9,816 nucleotides of DNA from assembly GCA_022564085.1 (NCBI GenBank), contig JADFMC010000052.1, positions 1-9,816 on the forward strand, read 5' to 3'. Shown piece after piece: positions 1-7,190 of the stretch (within the stretch, counting starts at the first letter, position 1; the number at the start of each line of letters is the position of its first letter). The notes below the pieces were generated by a model. That model was not told where the DNA came from and ran no database searches. It saw only the letters and a list, made by a program, of their open reading frames with translations. The stretch is from Fidelibacterota bacterium. Lineage in GTDB: Bacteria > Fidelibacterota > Marinisomatia > SCGC-AAA003-L08 > TS1B11. The position numbers and the translations under genes are program-made.

Positions 1-1
1 G

Positions 2-343
2 CGCCTGCCCCGGCTGGTGGGCAAGGGGATGGCCCTGGAACTGCTGACCACCGGCCGGATGATCGACGCCGCCGAGGCGCTGCGTATCGGGTTGGTGAAC
101 CGGGTGGTCCCCCCGGACAGGTTGCTGCCGGTCTGCCGGGAAATCGCCGCATTGATCGCCGCCCAGGCCCCCAAGGCAGTGGAATTGACCATCAAGGCGG
201 TCAACGAGGGGTTGGACCTGGAGCTATCATCGGCCCTGGAGCTGGAGGCCCGCCTGTTCGCCCAAACATTCAACACCGCCGATATGCGGGAGGGTACGCA
301 GGCTTTCATCGAGAAGCGCAAGCCTGATTTCAAGGGACAATGA
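2..343 (+). CDS. Enoyl-CoA hydratase/isomerase family protein, 3' part
   Basis: The reading frame is open from base 2, so this is a gene cut by the window edge; 113 C-terminal residues are visible and no start is claimed. The visible part begins RLPRLVGKGMALELL and continues with TTGRMIDAAEALRIGLVNRV, the segment typical of the crotonase fold after the oxyanion-hole region. The end, FIEKRKPDFKGQ, is the usual C-terminus of these enzymes ('F.EKR.P.F.G'). The family hydrates trans-2-enoyl-CoA in fatty-acid and amino-acid breakdown, but it also includes isomerases, dehydratases and ring-cleaving enzymes. The two catalytic glutamates of true hydratases lie upstream of the window, so the exact reaction cannot be decided. 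It ends 16 bp before an aldehyde dehydrogenase gene on the same strand, which suggests co-transcription. The family call is secure; the substrate is unknown. Confidence 0.92.
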   Translation, partial: RLPRLVGKGMALELLTTGRMIDAAEALRIGLVNRVVPPDRLLPVCREIAALIAAQAPKAVELTIKAVNEGLDLELSSALELEARLFAQTFNTADMREGTQAFIEKRKPDFKGQ

Positions 344-359
344 GTAGGGCTCAGGCTAA

Positions 360-1850
360 ATGACCGCCATCATTGAAACCACGCCCGCTGGCGCAACCCT
401 CCTGAAGTGCCGCAATCCCGTCACCAATCGGCTCCTCCGGGAGCTGGAATGCCATAGTCTGGAGCAGGTGGACCAGGCTTTGAAGCGCTTACGTTTAGCT
501 GCCGCCACCTACAATTTCTCCCCGGTCAAGGAGCGGGTGCGGTTGGTGCGCCGTTTCCGCAAAGCGCTGGCCCGCAATATGGATCGCATCATCGACAGCA
601 TTTGCGCTGAAACGGGGAAGAAGCCGGCGGAAGCGCTGCTGGAACTGTTCGGGGCATTGGAGATCATGGTGGGTAGTGAGCGGCTGGCTCCGTCCACCCT
701 GCGCCGGGAATACCGCTCCAGCGGCACACTGGCCCACAAATCGGTCTATGTGGATTACCGGCCCCACGGGGTGGCCACGGTCATCTCCCCCTGGAACTAT
801 CCCCTGTTGTTGGTTGCCGCACCGGCGGTGGAGGCGCTGCTGGCAGGTAATACGGTAGCCGCCAAGCCGTCGGAGCATACCTGTTTGACCGCCCTGCTGA
901 TCAAGGAAATCTTCGATGAGGCCACCGGGCGGCCGGAACTGTTGGAAATTTTTATCGGGCTGGGTGACGTGGGCCGGCGTTTGGTCAGCTCACCGCTCAC
1001 GGATGTAGTCTGCTTTACCGGCAGCACCAAAATCGGCCGGGAAGTGGCCCGGACCTGTGCGGAGCAGCTCAAGCCGGTGATCCTGGAACTGGGCGGCAAG
1101 GACGCCATGATCGTGCTGGAGGACGCCAACCTGCGGCGGGCCGCCAAAGCGGCGGTGTGGGGCGGGTTCATGAACGCCGGCCAGACCTGTATCTCAGTGG
1201 AGCGGATTTACGTGCTGGCCCCGGTTTACGACCAGTTCATGGGGCTGTTGCGTGAGGAATCCCGCCAACTTACCGCCGGCCAGGGCCCGGAAGATGCCAT
1301 TGGCGCCGTGACCTTGGAATCGCAGTATGATAAGATCATGGATCAGATTAAGGATGCCGAGTCCAAGGGGGCCCGGGTGGAGATTTTCGGCACGCCGGAC
1401 GGCCGGTATATGCCACCGGTGCTGCTCACCGAGGTAGACCATGAGATGGCGGTCATGACCGATGAGACCTTTGGTCCCGCGTTGGCGGTGATGAAGGTGG
1501 AGTCGGAGGATGAGGCCATCGAAAAGGCCAATGACAGCGCCTATGGTCTAAGTGCGTATGTATTTACGCGCAACGAAAGACGTGGCCGCCGGGTGGCGCG
1601 CCGGTTGCGGTGTGGCGCGGTGGCCTTAAATGACGTGCTGGTGCAGTTTGCCGTGGGTTCCCTGCCCATCGGTGGCTTTGGGGCCAGCGGCATGGGCAAA
1701 GTGCACGGCCGGGAGGGGTTGCGCAGCTTCTCACTGCAGCAGTCGGTGGCCGGCAGCCGCATGCAGCTGCCCATGGAACTGTGGTGGTACGACCTGGGAC
1801 CCAAGACCCACCGGCTGATGCGGGCCTTCGTTAAATGGTGGTACCGCTGA
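360..1850 (+). CDS. NAD(P)-dependent aldehyde dehydrogenase
   Basis: This 496-residue protein has full length for the aldehyde dehydrogenase superfamily, which oxidises aldehydes to carboxylates with NAD(P)+. Visible landmarks in order are SPWNYP (Asn146, oxyanion stabiliser), FTGSTKIG at 219-226 (nucleotide-binding loop), ELGGK with the general base Glu243, GQTCIS with nucleophile Cys277, and DETFGP with Glu369. All expected catalytic residues are present. The C-terminus after about residue 470 is an aromatic and basic tail (ELWWYDLGPKTHRLMRAF...WWYR), which could lie at a membrane or dimer surface. The sequence looks closest to the broad class-3/general ALDH group, but the substrate cannot be read from it. 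ATG at 360 was chosen because it leaves 16 bp after the upstream stop; no strong Shine-Dalgarno sequence is seen. The neighbouring crotonase and methylmalonyl-CoA epimerase genes suggest a role in acid or aldehyde catabolism. Confidence 0.95.
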   Translation: MTAIIETTPAGATLLKCRNPVTNRLLRELECHSLEQVDQALKRLRLAAATYNFSPVKERVRLVRRFRKALARNMDRIIDSICAETGKKPAEALLELFGALEIMVGSERLAPSTLRREYRSSGTLAHKSVYVDYRPHGVATVISPWNYPLLLVAAPAVEALLAGNTVAAKPSEHTCLTALLIKEIFDEATGRPELLEIFIGLGDVGRRLVSSPLTDVVCFTGSTKIGREVARTCAEQLKPVILELGGKDAMIVLEDANLRRAAKAAVWGGFMNAGQTCISVERIYVLAPVYDQFMGLLREESRQLTAGQGPEDAIGAVTLESQYDKIMDQIKDAESKGARVEIFGTPDGRYMPPVLLTEVDHEMAVMTDETFGPALAVMKVESEDEAIEKANDSAYGLSAYVFTRNERRGRRVARRLRCGAVALNDVLVQFAVGSLPIGGFGASGMGKVHGREGLRSFSLQQSVAGSRMQLPMELWWYDLGPKTHRLMRAFVKWWYR

Positions 1851-1858
1851 GTAGAGCC

Positions 1859-2263
1859 ATGAAAATCCTGGGCATAGAACACGTGGCGGTGGCGGTGGCG
1901 GACCTGGAAGAGCCTGTCCGGGTGTTCAACCAATTGCTGGGCCTCCAGGATGGCGGCAGCGAGGAAGTGCCCGATCAGCAGGTGATCACCCATATCTTCG
2001 ACACCGGCCGGGGCAAGGTTGAGTTATTGCAGGCCACCGGTCCCGGCTCTCCCGTATCCCGTTTCATCGCTAAAAAAGGACCGGGGATTCACCATATAGC
2101 ATTTCTGGTGGATGACCTGCCGGCCTGGCTCCGGCATTTGGAACAGCAAGGGGTGGAGCTCATCGACCGCGATCCCCGCCGGGGCGCCGGAGGCTATCTC
2201 ATCGCCTTCCTGCACCCCCGTTCCACTGCCGGTATTTTGGTGGAACTATGCCAGAAACCCTGA
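1859..2263 (+). CDS. mce: Methylmalonyl-CoA epimerase
   Basis: This 134-residue protein of the glyoxalase/VOC fold would interconvert (2S)- and (2R)-methylmalonyl-CoA, linking propionyl-CoA carboxylase to B12-dependent methylmalonyl-CoA mutase. The start MKILGIEHVAVAV is typical of the family and carries the first metal-ligand His8. GPGIHHIAFLVDDL supplies His78/His79, and ILVELCQK near the end supplies Glu129. Two betaalphabetabetabeta units fit the length. An ATG at 1835 is in frame but lies inside the aldehyde dehydrogenase coding region and adds eight residues unlike the family; ATG 1859 sits 8 bp after that gene's stop and is preferred. The 3' end overlaps the uvrC start by 16 nt. Other VOC enzymes look broadly similar, but the IHHIAF and LVEL pattern together with a crotonase and a dehydrogenase nearby favours the epimerase. 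The mutase is not in this window. Confidence 0.92.
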   Translation: MKILGIEHVAVAVADLEEPVRVFNQLLGLQDGGSEEVPDQQVITHIFDTGRGKVELLQATGPGSPVSRFIAKKGPGIHHIAFLVDDLPAWLRHLEQQGVELIDRDPRRGAGGYLIAFLHPRSTAGILVELCQKP

Positions 2264-4095
2264 CCCTCAAGGACAAGCTCAAGCGCCTGCCCCGGCAACC
2301 GGGGGTATACCTGTTCAAGGACGCCCAGGGCGAGACCATCTACATCGGCAAGGCCAAGGTGTTGCGCCACCGGGTGCGCTCCTATTTTCAGGCTACCGGA
2401 GGCAAGGATCTCAAGACCAGGCGCATGTTGCCCAAGATCGCCGACCTGGATTGGATCGTGATGCCCAATGAGATCGAGGCCTTGATCTGTGAACAGGACC
2501 TGGTGCGGCATCACCAACCGCGCTACAATATCCTGCTCAGGGACGACAAGTCCTACCCCTTTATCATGGTCACCAAGGAGCCGTTTCCCCAGGTGCTGCT
2601 GACCCGCCGGGTGCAACGCGATGGTAACCGTTACCTGGGGCCCTACACCGATGTCAAACGTTTGCGCGAGACTCTGCGGGTGCTCCACAAGATTTTCCCC
2701 ATCCGCAGCTGCACCTATCACATCACCGCGGACACCATCGCCCAGGGTAAATATAAGGTCTGCCTGGACTATCACATCAACCGTTGCCACGGCCCCTGCG
2801 AAGGGTATCAGGGCGTAGAGGCCTATAACGAAATGATCTCCAGCGTGGTGGCCTTCCTCCAGGGGCGCACCACAGAAATCCTCAAGCGGCTGATGACGGA
2901 AATGCAGCAGGCTTCGAAAGAACTGCGCTTCGAAGACGCCGCTCGTATCCGCGACCAGTTCAATTCCATGCGGCACTATGCCCGGCGCCAATCCACACTG
3001 ACCAAGGACCTGATAGACCGGGACGTGCTGGCGGTGGATGTGGCCTCCAGCTACGGCGTGGGGGTGGTGCTGCGGGTGCGGGGTGGCAAACTGGTTGGTA
3101 AGGAGAAATTTGACCTGTCCATATCCGATCCCGAGTTGGCGCAGGAAAATTTCTACGGTTTTCTGAAGTTGTACTACAACCGGGCCGATTTCATACCGCC
3201 GGAAATTCTGGTGCACGAACCGCCTGACGACCGCCCGGGCATAGAAGGCTGGCTGGCCGGTATGGCCGGGCATAAGGTGCGCCTGCATGCTCCCCAACGC
3301 GGCGAGAAGTTGCGGCTGGTGGCCCTGGCCCGCCAGAACGCCACCCTGATGCTCAACGAGATCAAGTTGAAGAAGACTCGCCGGCGGGAGCTGCTGCCCT
3401 CATCGGTAGAGCGTCTGCAGGAAGACCTGGGCCTGGAAGTGCCCCCCCGGCGCATCGAGGGCTTCGACAATTCCAATATCCAGGGGGCCCACCCGGTCTC
3501 CTCCATGGTCTGCTTTCTAGATGGCCGGCCGCGAAAAAGCGATTACCGCAAGTACCACATCAAGACCGTGTCCGGGGCCGATGACTTTGCCTCCATGTAC
3601 GAAGTGGTCACCCGGCGCTACCGGCGGGTGCTGGATGAAGGCACGCCACTGCCCGACCTGGTCCTCGTCGATGGGGGTAAAGGGCAGCTGAGCATGGCCA
3701 AGGCCGCCCTGAACGACCTGGGGCTGTCTTACGTGCCGGTGATCGGACTGGCTAAGCGGCTGGAGGAGGTATACCGCCCCGGCCATGCCGAGCCGTTCAA
3801 TATTCCCAAGCACTCAGCTGGACTGGGGTTGCTGCGCCGGGTGCGGGACGAGGCCCACCGCTTTGCCATCACTTTCCACCGCCAGCAGCGCTCCCGGGCC
3901 ATGACCACTTCGGTGCTGGACGATATCTCCGGGGTGGGTCCCAAACGGCTGCAGGCCATCTGGAAGGTCTTCAACTCATTGCAGGAGCTGGCCGGCACCG
4001 AGGCGCAGGTGATCGCCTCGCGGGCGGGGTTGCCCGAAGCGGTGGCTCTGGCGGTTAAAGAGCGGGCCGGACAGGTGGAGCAGACGCGCAGCTGA
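2248..4095 (+). CDS. uvrC: Excinuclease ABC subunit C
   Basis: UvrC makes the dual incisions of nucleotide excision repair after UvrA and UvrB load on damaged DNA. At 615 residues it is full length. The GIY-YIG domain (about 15-95) has GVY at 19-21, IYIGKAK at 31-37, Arg42, Tyr46, probable metal ligand Glu82 and PRYN with Asn94, for the 3' cut. A four-cysteine cluster, Cys155, Cys172, Cys180 and Cys184, matches the iron-sulfur ligands described in UvrC. The UvrB-binding UVR motif lies at about 205-240 (LRFEDAARIRDQF). The RNase H-like nuclease for the 5' cut has FDNSNIQG with Asp407, LVDGGKGQ with Asp475 and EAHRFAITFHR with His537. Tandem helix-hairpin-helix motifs begin at LDDISGVGPKR, about 557. 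ATG 2248 overlaps mce by 16 nt, implying translational coupling. 'FDNSN' and the 16-residue first Cys interval recall Bacteroidetes-type UvrC. Confidence 0.98.
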   Translation: MPETLTLKDKLKRLPRQPGVYLFKDAQGETIYIGKAKVLRHRVRSYFQATGGKDLKTRRMLPKIADLDWIVMPNEIEALICEQDLVRHHQPRYNILLRDDKSYPFIMVTKEPFPQVLLTRRVQRDGNRYLGPYTDVKRLRETLRVLHKIFPIRSCTYHITADTIAQGKYKVCLDYHINRCHGPCEGYQGVEAYNEMISSVVAFLQGRTTEILKRLMTEMQQASKELRFEDAARIRDQFNSMRHYARRQSTLTKDLIDRDVLAVDVASSYGVGVVLRVRGGKLVGKEKFDLSISDPELAQENFYGFLKLYYNRADFIPPEILVHEPPDDRPGIEGWLAGMAGHKVRLHAPQRGEKLRLVALARQNATLMLNEIKLKKTRRRELLPSSVERLQEDLGLEVPPRRIEGFDNSNIQGAHPVSSMVCFLDGRPRKSDYRKYHIKTVSGADDFASMYEVVTRRYRRVLDEGTPLPDLVLVDGGKGQLSMAKAALNDLGLSYVPVIGLAKRLEEVYRPGHAEPFNIPKHSAGLGLLRRVRDEAHRFAITFHRQQRSRAMTTSVLDDISGVGPKRLQAIWKVFNSLQELAGTEAQVIASRAGLPEAVALAVKERAGQVEQTRS

Positions 4096-4121
4096 TGATC
4101 GCCAGTAATCTTCCCACTGCC

Positions 4122-4150
4122 TTGAGGCTTTAAGGATGGGCATATTTAAG
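4122..4150 (+). promoter_or_regulatory. Weak candidate sigma70-type promoter before the nitroreductase-like gene
   Basis: In the 85-bp gap after uvrC, TTGAGG (4122-4127) and TTTAAG (4145-4150) are 17 bp apart. Each matches four of six consensus positions. The spacing and place suit the downstream gene, with transcription expected to begin near 4157, but the hexamers are poor and could be chance. No convincing terminator for the uvrC unit is visible in the gap, so read-through is equally possible. Confidence 0.22.
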
Positions 4151-4180
4151 ATGGCGGCCCGGTAACCGATTTAGAATAAC

Positions 4181-5470
4181 GTGGAGACCCTAGACACAGA
4201 TTCTTCCGAACCCGCCGGCCAGGGCAGCCCCCGGGCATTGGTAGTCAAGATCGTCCTGGCTGTGGTGGGCGGGTTACTGCTACTGATGATGTTAGTCGAC
4301 GGGACCTACCTGGTCAGGCAATACCGCACGCCCTGGCAGCCGCTCTACTATCAGAGCTTCGACGATCCCCGCGTGCAAGTTGCGGCCCTGGGTATGCTGG
4401 CGTACAGCCAGTTCAACCTGCAGCCCTGGCGGGTGGTGCTGGACTACCAAGACTCTACCGTGTTCTGGCTGTACGGCGACACCTCGCGGGCCCTGCGGCA
4501 GACCGACATGTTCGCCCGGCGCATCACTTTCGACCAGGGCACCTTCCTGCAATATGCCATTCTGGGGGCGGAACATCTGGGCTATCAGCCCCGGGTGCAG
4601 CTATTTCCCAAGGGGCAGTACGGCAGCTTGGGTGATTGGGTAGGCATTGACAGCCTGCCGGTGGCCCGGGTGCAGCTGATTCCCGCTGACAGGCAAAACC
4701 CCGGACTGTACCGGGCTATGTTCGACGTGCGGCTGCCCCGGTTACCCTACCGTGATACGCCGGTTCCTGCTATCCTGGAGGAATTTTTTCACCGGCAGAA
4801 TCAAAGCTCCCGGATGCGGCTCCAGATAGTACAGGCCGAGGAGGATAGGAATATGTTGCGGGATATTCTTCAGGCCGCACTAGAGGTCGACCGGAACCTG
4901 CAGCGGGTAGTAGATGAGATCACGTTTTTGCGGATCACCGAATACCAGAAGAATCGTTACCGGGACGGCCTCACGGCCGACGCGTTCGACTACTCCGCCT
5001 TCGGGCAGTTTTTATGGCAGGTGGCGCATGCCATCTTCCCCGTGGATCAACAGGGCGCCGCTGATTTTCTGGTGGCCGGCCTGTCCCAGGTGGTGGACTC
5101 CTCACCGGCTTATGTGGTGATCTCATCCCCGCGCAACAGCCGGGTGGAGCAATTGCAAGCCGGGATGCTGTACGCCCGGATCCAACTTGTAGCCAGCGCC
5201 ATAGGGGTGGCGGTGCTGCCCATCCCCCAAGTTGTGCGTGACTACCCGGAAATGTTCGACCCGTACGTGGATTTGCACACCGAGTTCGCTCTGCGCGGAT
5301 TCAGGGTTCAGATGGTGGCGGGATTGGGGTTGCCTGCCCGGCAGGTGGCGCCCGAACCACGCCGGTTCGTGATGTCTATCGTGGAAGAGGAACCACCGCC
5401 GAAACCGCCAAGAAAAAGGACACATTTGCCGCTCCCCCGGCGGACCGAAATCAGGCCGCCAAGCCGCTAA
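4181..5470 (+). CDS. Membrane-anchored nitroreductase-like (Acg-type) protein
   Basis: This 429-residue protein resembles the Acg group of FMN-binding nitroreductase-fold proteins. The N-terminus is cytoplasmic-looking and acidic, followed by one strong membrane segment at about 21-39 (VVKIVLAVVGGLLLLMMLV) without a lipobox or obvious cleavage site. Next comes FNLQPWR (79-84), equivalent to the family's 'HNTQPWR' flavin loop, then LYGDTSRAL (97-105), then 'GTFLQYAILGAEHLGYQPRVQLFP'-type sequence corresponding to the family's 'GAAL.NL..AA...G' helix. The second half repeats the fold: SSPAYVVIS, LQAGMLYARIQLVASAIGVAVLP and a final PRRFVMSI. The last 30 residues are a Pro/Arg-rich tail. The start is GTG 4181, because an in-frame TAG lies at 4172-4174; no Shine-Dalgarno sequence is seen. 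Oxidoreductase activity is inferred from fold only; the His of the usual HNTQPW motif is Phe78. Its end overlaps the convergent thioesterase gene by 4 bp. Confidence 0.8.
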   Translation: METLDTDSSEPAGQGSPRALVVKIVLAVVGGLLLLMMLVDGTYLVRQYRTPWQPLYYQSFDDPRVQVAALGMLAYSQFNLQPWRVVLDYQDSTVFWLYGDTSRALRQTDMFARRITFDQGTFLQYAILGAEHLGYQPRVQLFPKGQYGSLGDWVGIDSLPVARVQLIPADRQNPGLYRAMFDVRLPRLPYRDTPVPAILEEFFHRQNQSSRMRLQIVQAEEDRNMLRDILQAALEVDRNLQRVVDEITFLRITEYQKNRYRDGLTADAFDYSAFGQFLWQVAHAIFPVDQQGAADFLVAGLSQVVDSSPAYVVISSPRNSRVEQLQAGMLYARIQLVASAIGVAVLPIPQVVRDYPEMFDPYVDLHTEFALRGFRVQMVAGLGLPARQVAPEPRRFVMSIVEEEPPPKPPRKRTHLPLPRRTEIRPPSR

Positions 5471-5901
5471 GATTCCTTCGACCCGCGCAGTTCCCTATAC
5501 AGCTGGGCCAATTCCTCGGGGATCGGTGTGGGCTGCCAGTCGCTGCGGTTGACAAAAACCGCCACCTGTTCGGCAGTGGCCACCACCTTCCCTCCCAAGG
5601 TGAATTCAGCCTCCAACATAAAATATCTGTCTCCCATATCTTGGGCCCACATCCGGCCGATGGGCTGATCGAACAGGCGTAACGGTTCCTTGTAGTTCAC
5701 CCTGGTTTGGGCCACCACCGGCAGGCTGCCTCTCTCCAACAACCGTTCCAATGGAAAAAACTTCTTAAGCAGGGCGTTGCGAAGGTCTTCCAGCCACCGC
5801 ACATAGACGATATTGCTCACCACTCCCGCGAAATCAACGTCGTAGGTTCCGATTTCCAGCGGCAGTTCAATCTCGAACGGTCTGGCGGGGGTGGGAGACA
5901 T
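5467..5901 (-). CDS. Hotdog-fold acyl-CoA thioesterase (4HBT/YbgC-like)
   Basis: This 144-residue protein has the length of a single hotdog domain. The segment IGTYDVDFAGVVSNIVYVRWLEDLRNALL (residues 17-45) matches the 4-hydroxybenzoyl-CoA thioesterase/YbgC signature 'D.D.AG.V....Y..W.E..R', and Asp23 is in the position of the catalytic aspartate. The middle contains VNYKEPLRLFDQPIGRM, the common 'Y..P....D' strand, followed by VVATAEQVAVFVN, the closing strand. Such enzymes hydrolyse acyl-CoA or acyl-ACP thioesters in the cytoplasm. The substrate is unknown. The gene lies 66 bp after the BtrH-like gene on the same strand and may share its transcript; no terminator or promoter is convincing in the gap. 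ATG 5901 has no clear Shine-Dalgarno sequence. The stop codon (5467-5469) lies inside the end of the convergent nitroreductase-like gene. Confidence 0.9.
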   Translation of the reverse strand: MSPTPARPFEIELPLEIGTYDVDFAGVVSNIVYVRWLEDLRNALLKKFFPLERLLERGSLPVVAQTRVNYKEPLRLFDQPIGRMWAQDMGDRYFMLEAEFTLGGKVVATAEQVAVFVNRSDWQPTPIPEELAQLYRELRGSKES

Positions 5902-5967
5902 GGGCTTAGATGCTGTAGTTAGTACCCGCCTTAAGCCGGGCGCCGTTCCGACATGGTCATTCCCGTT

Positions 5968-7170
5968 TCAGCTCAGGGCGGTCTTCAAAATCTCGGTGGC
6001 TTCTTGCTCAGCCTCGAAGATCACTGTCAGCCGATCGTGAAGATCGTCCAGCAGGGCCTGGCTCTGGGACTTGTCCAATGGGAAGTCGTTGATAGCCTCT
6101 TCGTGCAAAGCGGCCTGTTCCGTCCGGATGCCATCCATCTCCGGGATAGCGTCCATGCCATTGTCCAGAAAGGAATGCTCAGTCCGGTAAATAAGCTCCC
6201 GGGTGCGACGCAGTAACGATACATCTTCGGGCAAGGTAGCTTCCGCCAAGGCAGACCAATGCCGCTCCAGGTCACGGTACCGCTCGGCTAATTCCTTTAA
6301 CCGGGGCTTGCCGACCACCTCGCTGGCTTCATCCAGAAAATCGGCATACATTCCCCGGAGGGCGCCGCCGCCGGTCTCCTGGGTCTGAATGCATTTGTAA
6401 GTCCATTGCAGCCCGACGTACAGGTTAACACCGGGGGCAAATACTTTGAGCCAACCCTTACGGGCCTTGGAACTGTTTATCAACCCGGCCCATTTTTCCA
6501 GTCCCAGCAGGCCAAAATTGTTGCGGGGGTGGGGCGGATTGAGCATTCGGTCCCAGCATTGGCGGATTCCGCGATTGATCCCCTCCACCAGGTTAATGGG
6601 GCCATTGGGCGCAGCCAATATCAGGCTGCGAAAGGAGAGGGAATCGATGCTCTCCCGGGCGCTGGACAGGTCCGACGGTGAGATGGTGATGGGGGAACGC
6701 GCCTGGTCCGCCACCAGGAAATTGCGGCTCTTCTCATCATAGGCAAACACCACCAGAGCATGGTCGGCGTATTCGGTGTCCTCTGCGTAGTAGGGCAGCT
6801 TGCCCCGGTCGACGTGTATAATAACCGGTGATCCCTGTGCCAGGTCGCCATTCAAGTTGGTTTCCGCCAGTTGGGCGCTTCTGGTCATGCGCACATTGGT
6901 TTCCAGCCCCAGCCGACGATACAGCCCATCCATATACTGGCCGAACCTGGTGGTGTATCGTTGGGCCACACCGATATACAGGGTGGGCTCGTAACCGTCA
7001 TATTCAAAATTAAAATAGGCAAAACCGATCCCTCCGCTGACGCCAAATAGCATGGCTTCGGTCAGCGGCTGCTGGTTATAAGCAGCGGTAGCGCCGTGGA
7101 ACGACAAAACATGCCGGATGGCGGTAGTTTCACTGTAAGTGCCGCCGAACTCCAGATTGTCAAAGTTCAT
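5968..7170 (-). CDS. BtrH N-terminal domain / DUF4872 protein
   Basis: This 400-residue protein has two parts. Residues 1-165 fit the BtrH_N domain, named after BtrH, which moves a peptidyl group from an acyl carrier protein to the aminoglycoside in butirosin synthesis. Visible pieces are ETTAIRHVLSFHG (14-26), LTEAMLFGVSGGIGFAYF (36-53), GSPVIIHVDRGKLPYY (113-128), DHALVVFAYDE (136-146) and FLVADQ (151-156). Residues from about 190 fit DUF4872, including GLEKWAGLI, GWLKVF and the highly typical TGGGALRGMYADFLDEA. The family usually shows 'HC' before the ETTALR helix; here it is Tyr12-Ser13, so the presumed nucleophile is Ser. His137 and Asp155 are plausible partners. ATG 7170 follows GGAG (7177-7180) by 6 nt. 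There is no signal peptide or membrane segment. An acyltransfer or peptidase-like role is inferred; the substrate is unknown. Confidence 0.88.
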   Translation of the reverse strand: MNFDNLEFGGTYSETTAIRHVLSFHGATAAYNQQPLTEAMLFGVSGGIGFAYFNFEYDGYEPTLYIGVAQRYTTRFGQYMDGLYRRLGLETNVRMTRSAQLAETNLNGDLAQGSPVIIHVDRGKLPYYAEDTEYADHALVVFAYDEKSRNFLVADQARSPITISPSDLSSARESIDSLSFRSLILAAPNGPINLVEGINRGIRQCWDRMLNPPHPRNNFGLLGLEKWAGLINSSKARKGWLKVFAPGVNLYVGLQWTYKCIQTQETGGGALRGMYADFLDEASEVVGKPRLKELAERYRDLERHWSALAEATLPEDVSLLRRTRELIYRTEHSFLDNGMDAIPEMDGIRTEQAALHEEAINDFPLDKSQSQALLDDLHDRLTVIFEAEQEATEILKTALS

Positions 7171-7190
7171 CTAGGTCTCCAAAGTATACA

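Noticed and set aside
1541..1993. A 150-codon minus-strand open frame spanning the dehydrogenase-epimerase junction
   Set aside because: Both strands cannot plausibly code here; the plus-strand proteins carry clear family motifs and this frame has none.
2194..3297. A 367-codon open frame antisense to uvrC
   Set aside because: It lies wholly opposite well-conserved uvrC and mce sequence, its protein has the His/Gln/Gly-rich look of a mirrored high-GC frame, and no domain is recognisable.
4112..4150. Possible terminator after uvrC (GCCTTGAGGC and CCTT...AAGG pairs)
   Set aside because: The stems are only four base pairs with unsuitable loops, and no U-tract follows.
4135..4164. A 9-codon ATG frame in front of the nitroreductase-like gene as a leader peptide
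   Set aside because: It lacks a proper ribosome-binding site, shows no regulatory codon run, and such short frames are common by chance.
5926..5939. Imperfect palindrome around CTTAAG between the BtrH-like and thioesterase genes
   Set aside because: It has a central mismatch, gives almost no loop, and is followed by no U-tract, so neither a terminator nor an operator can be supported.
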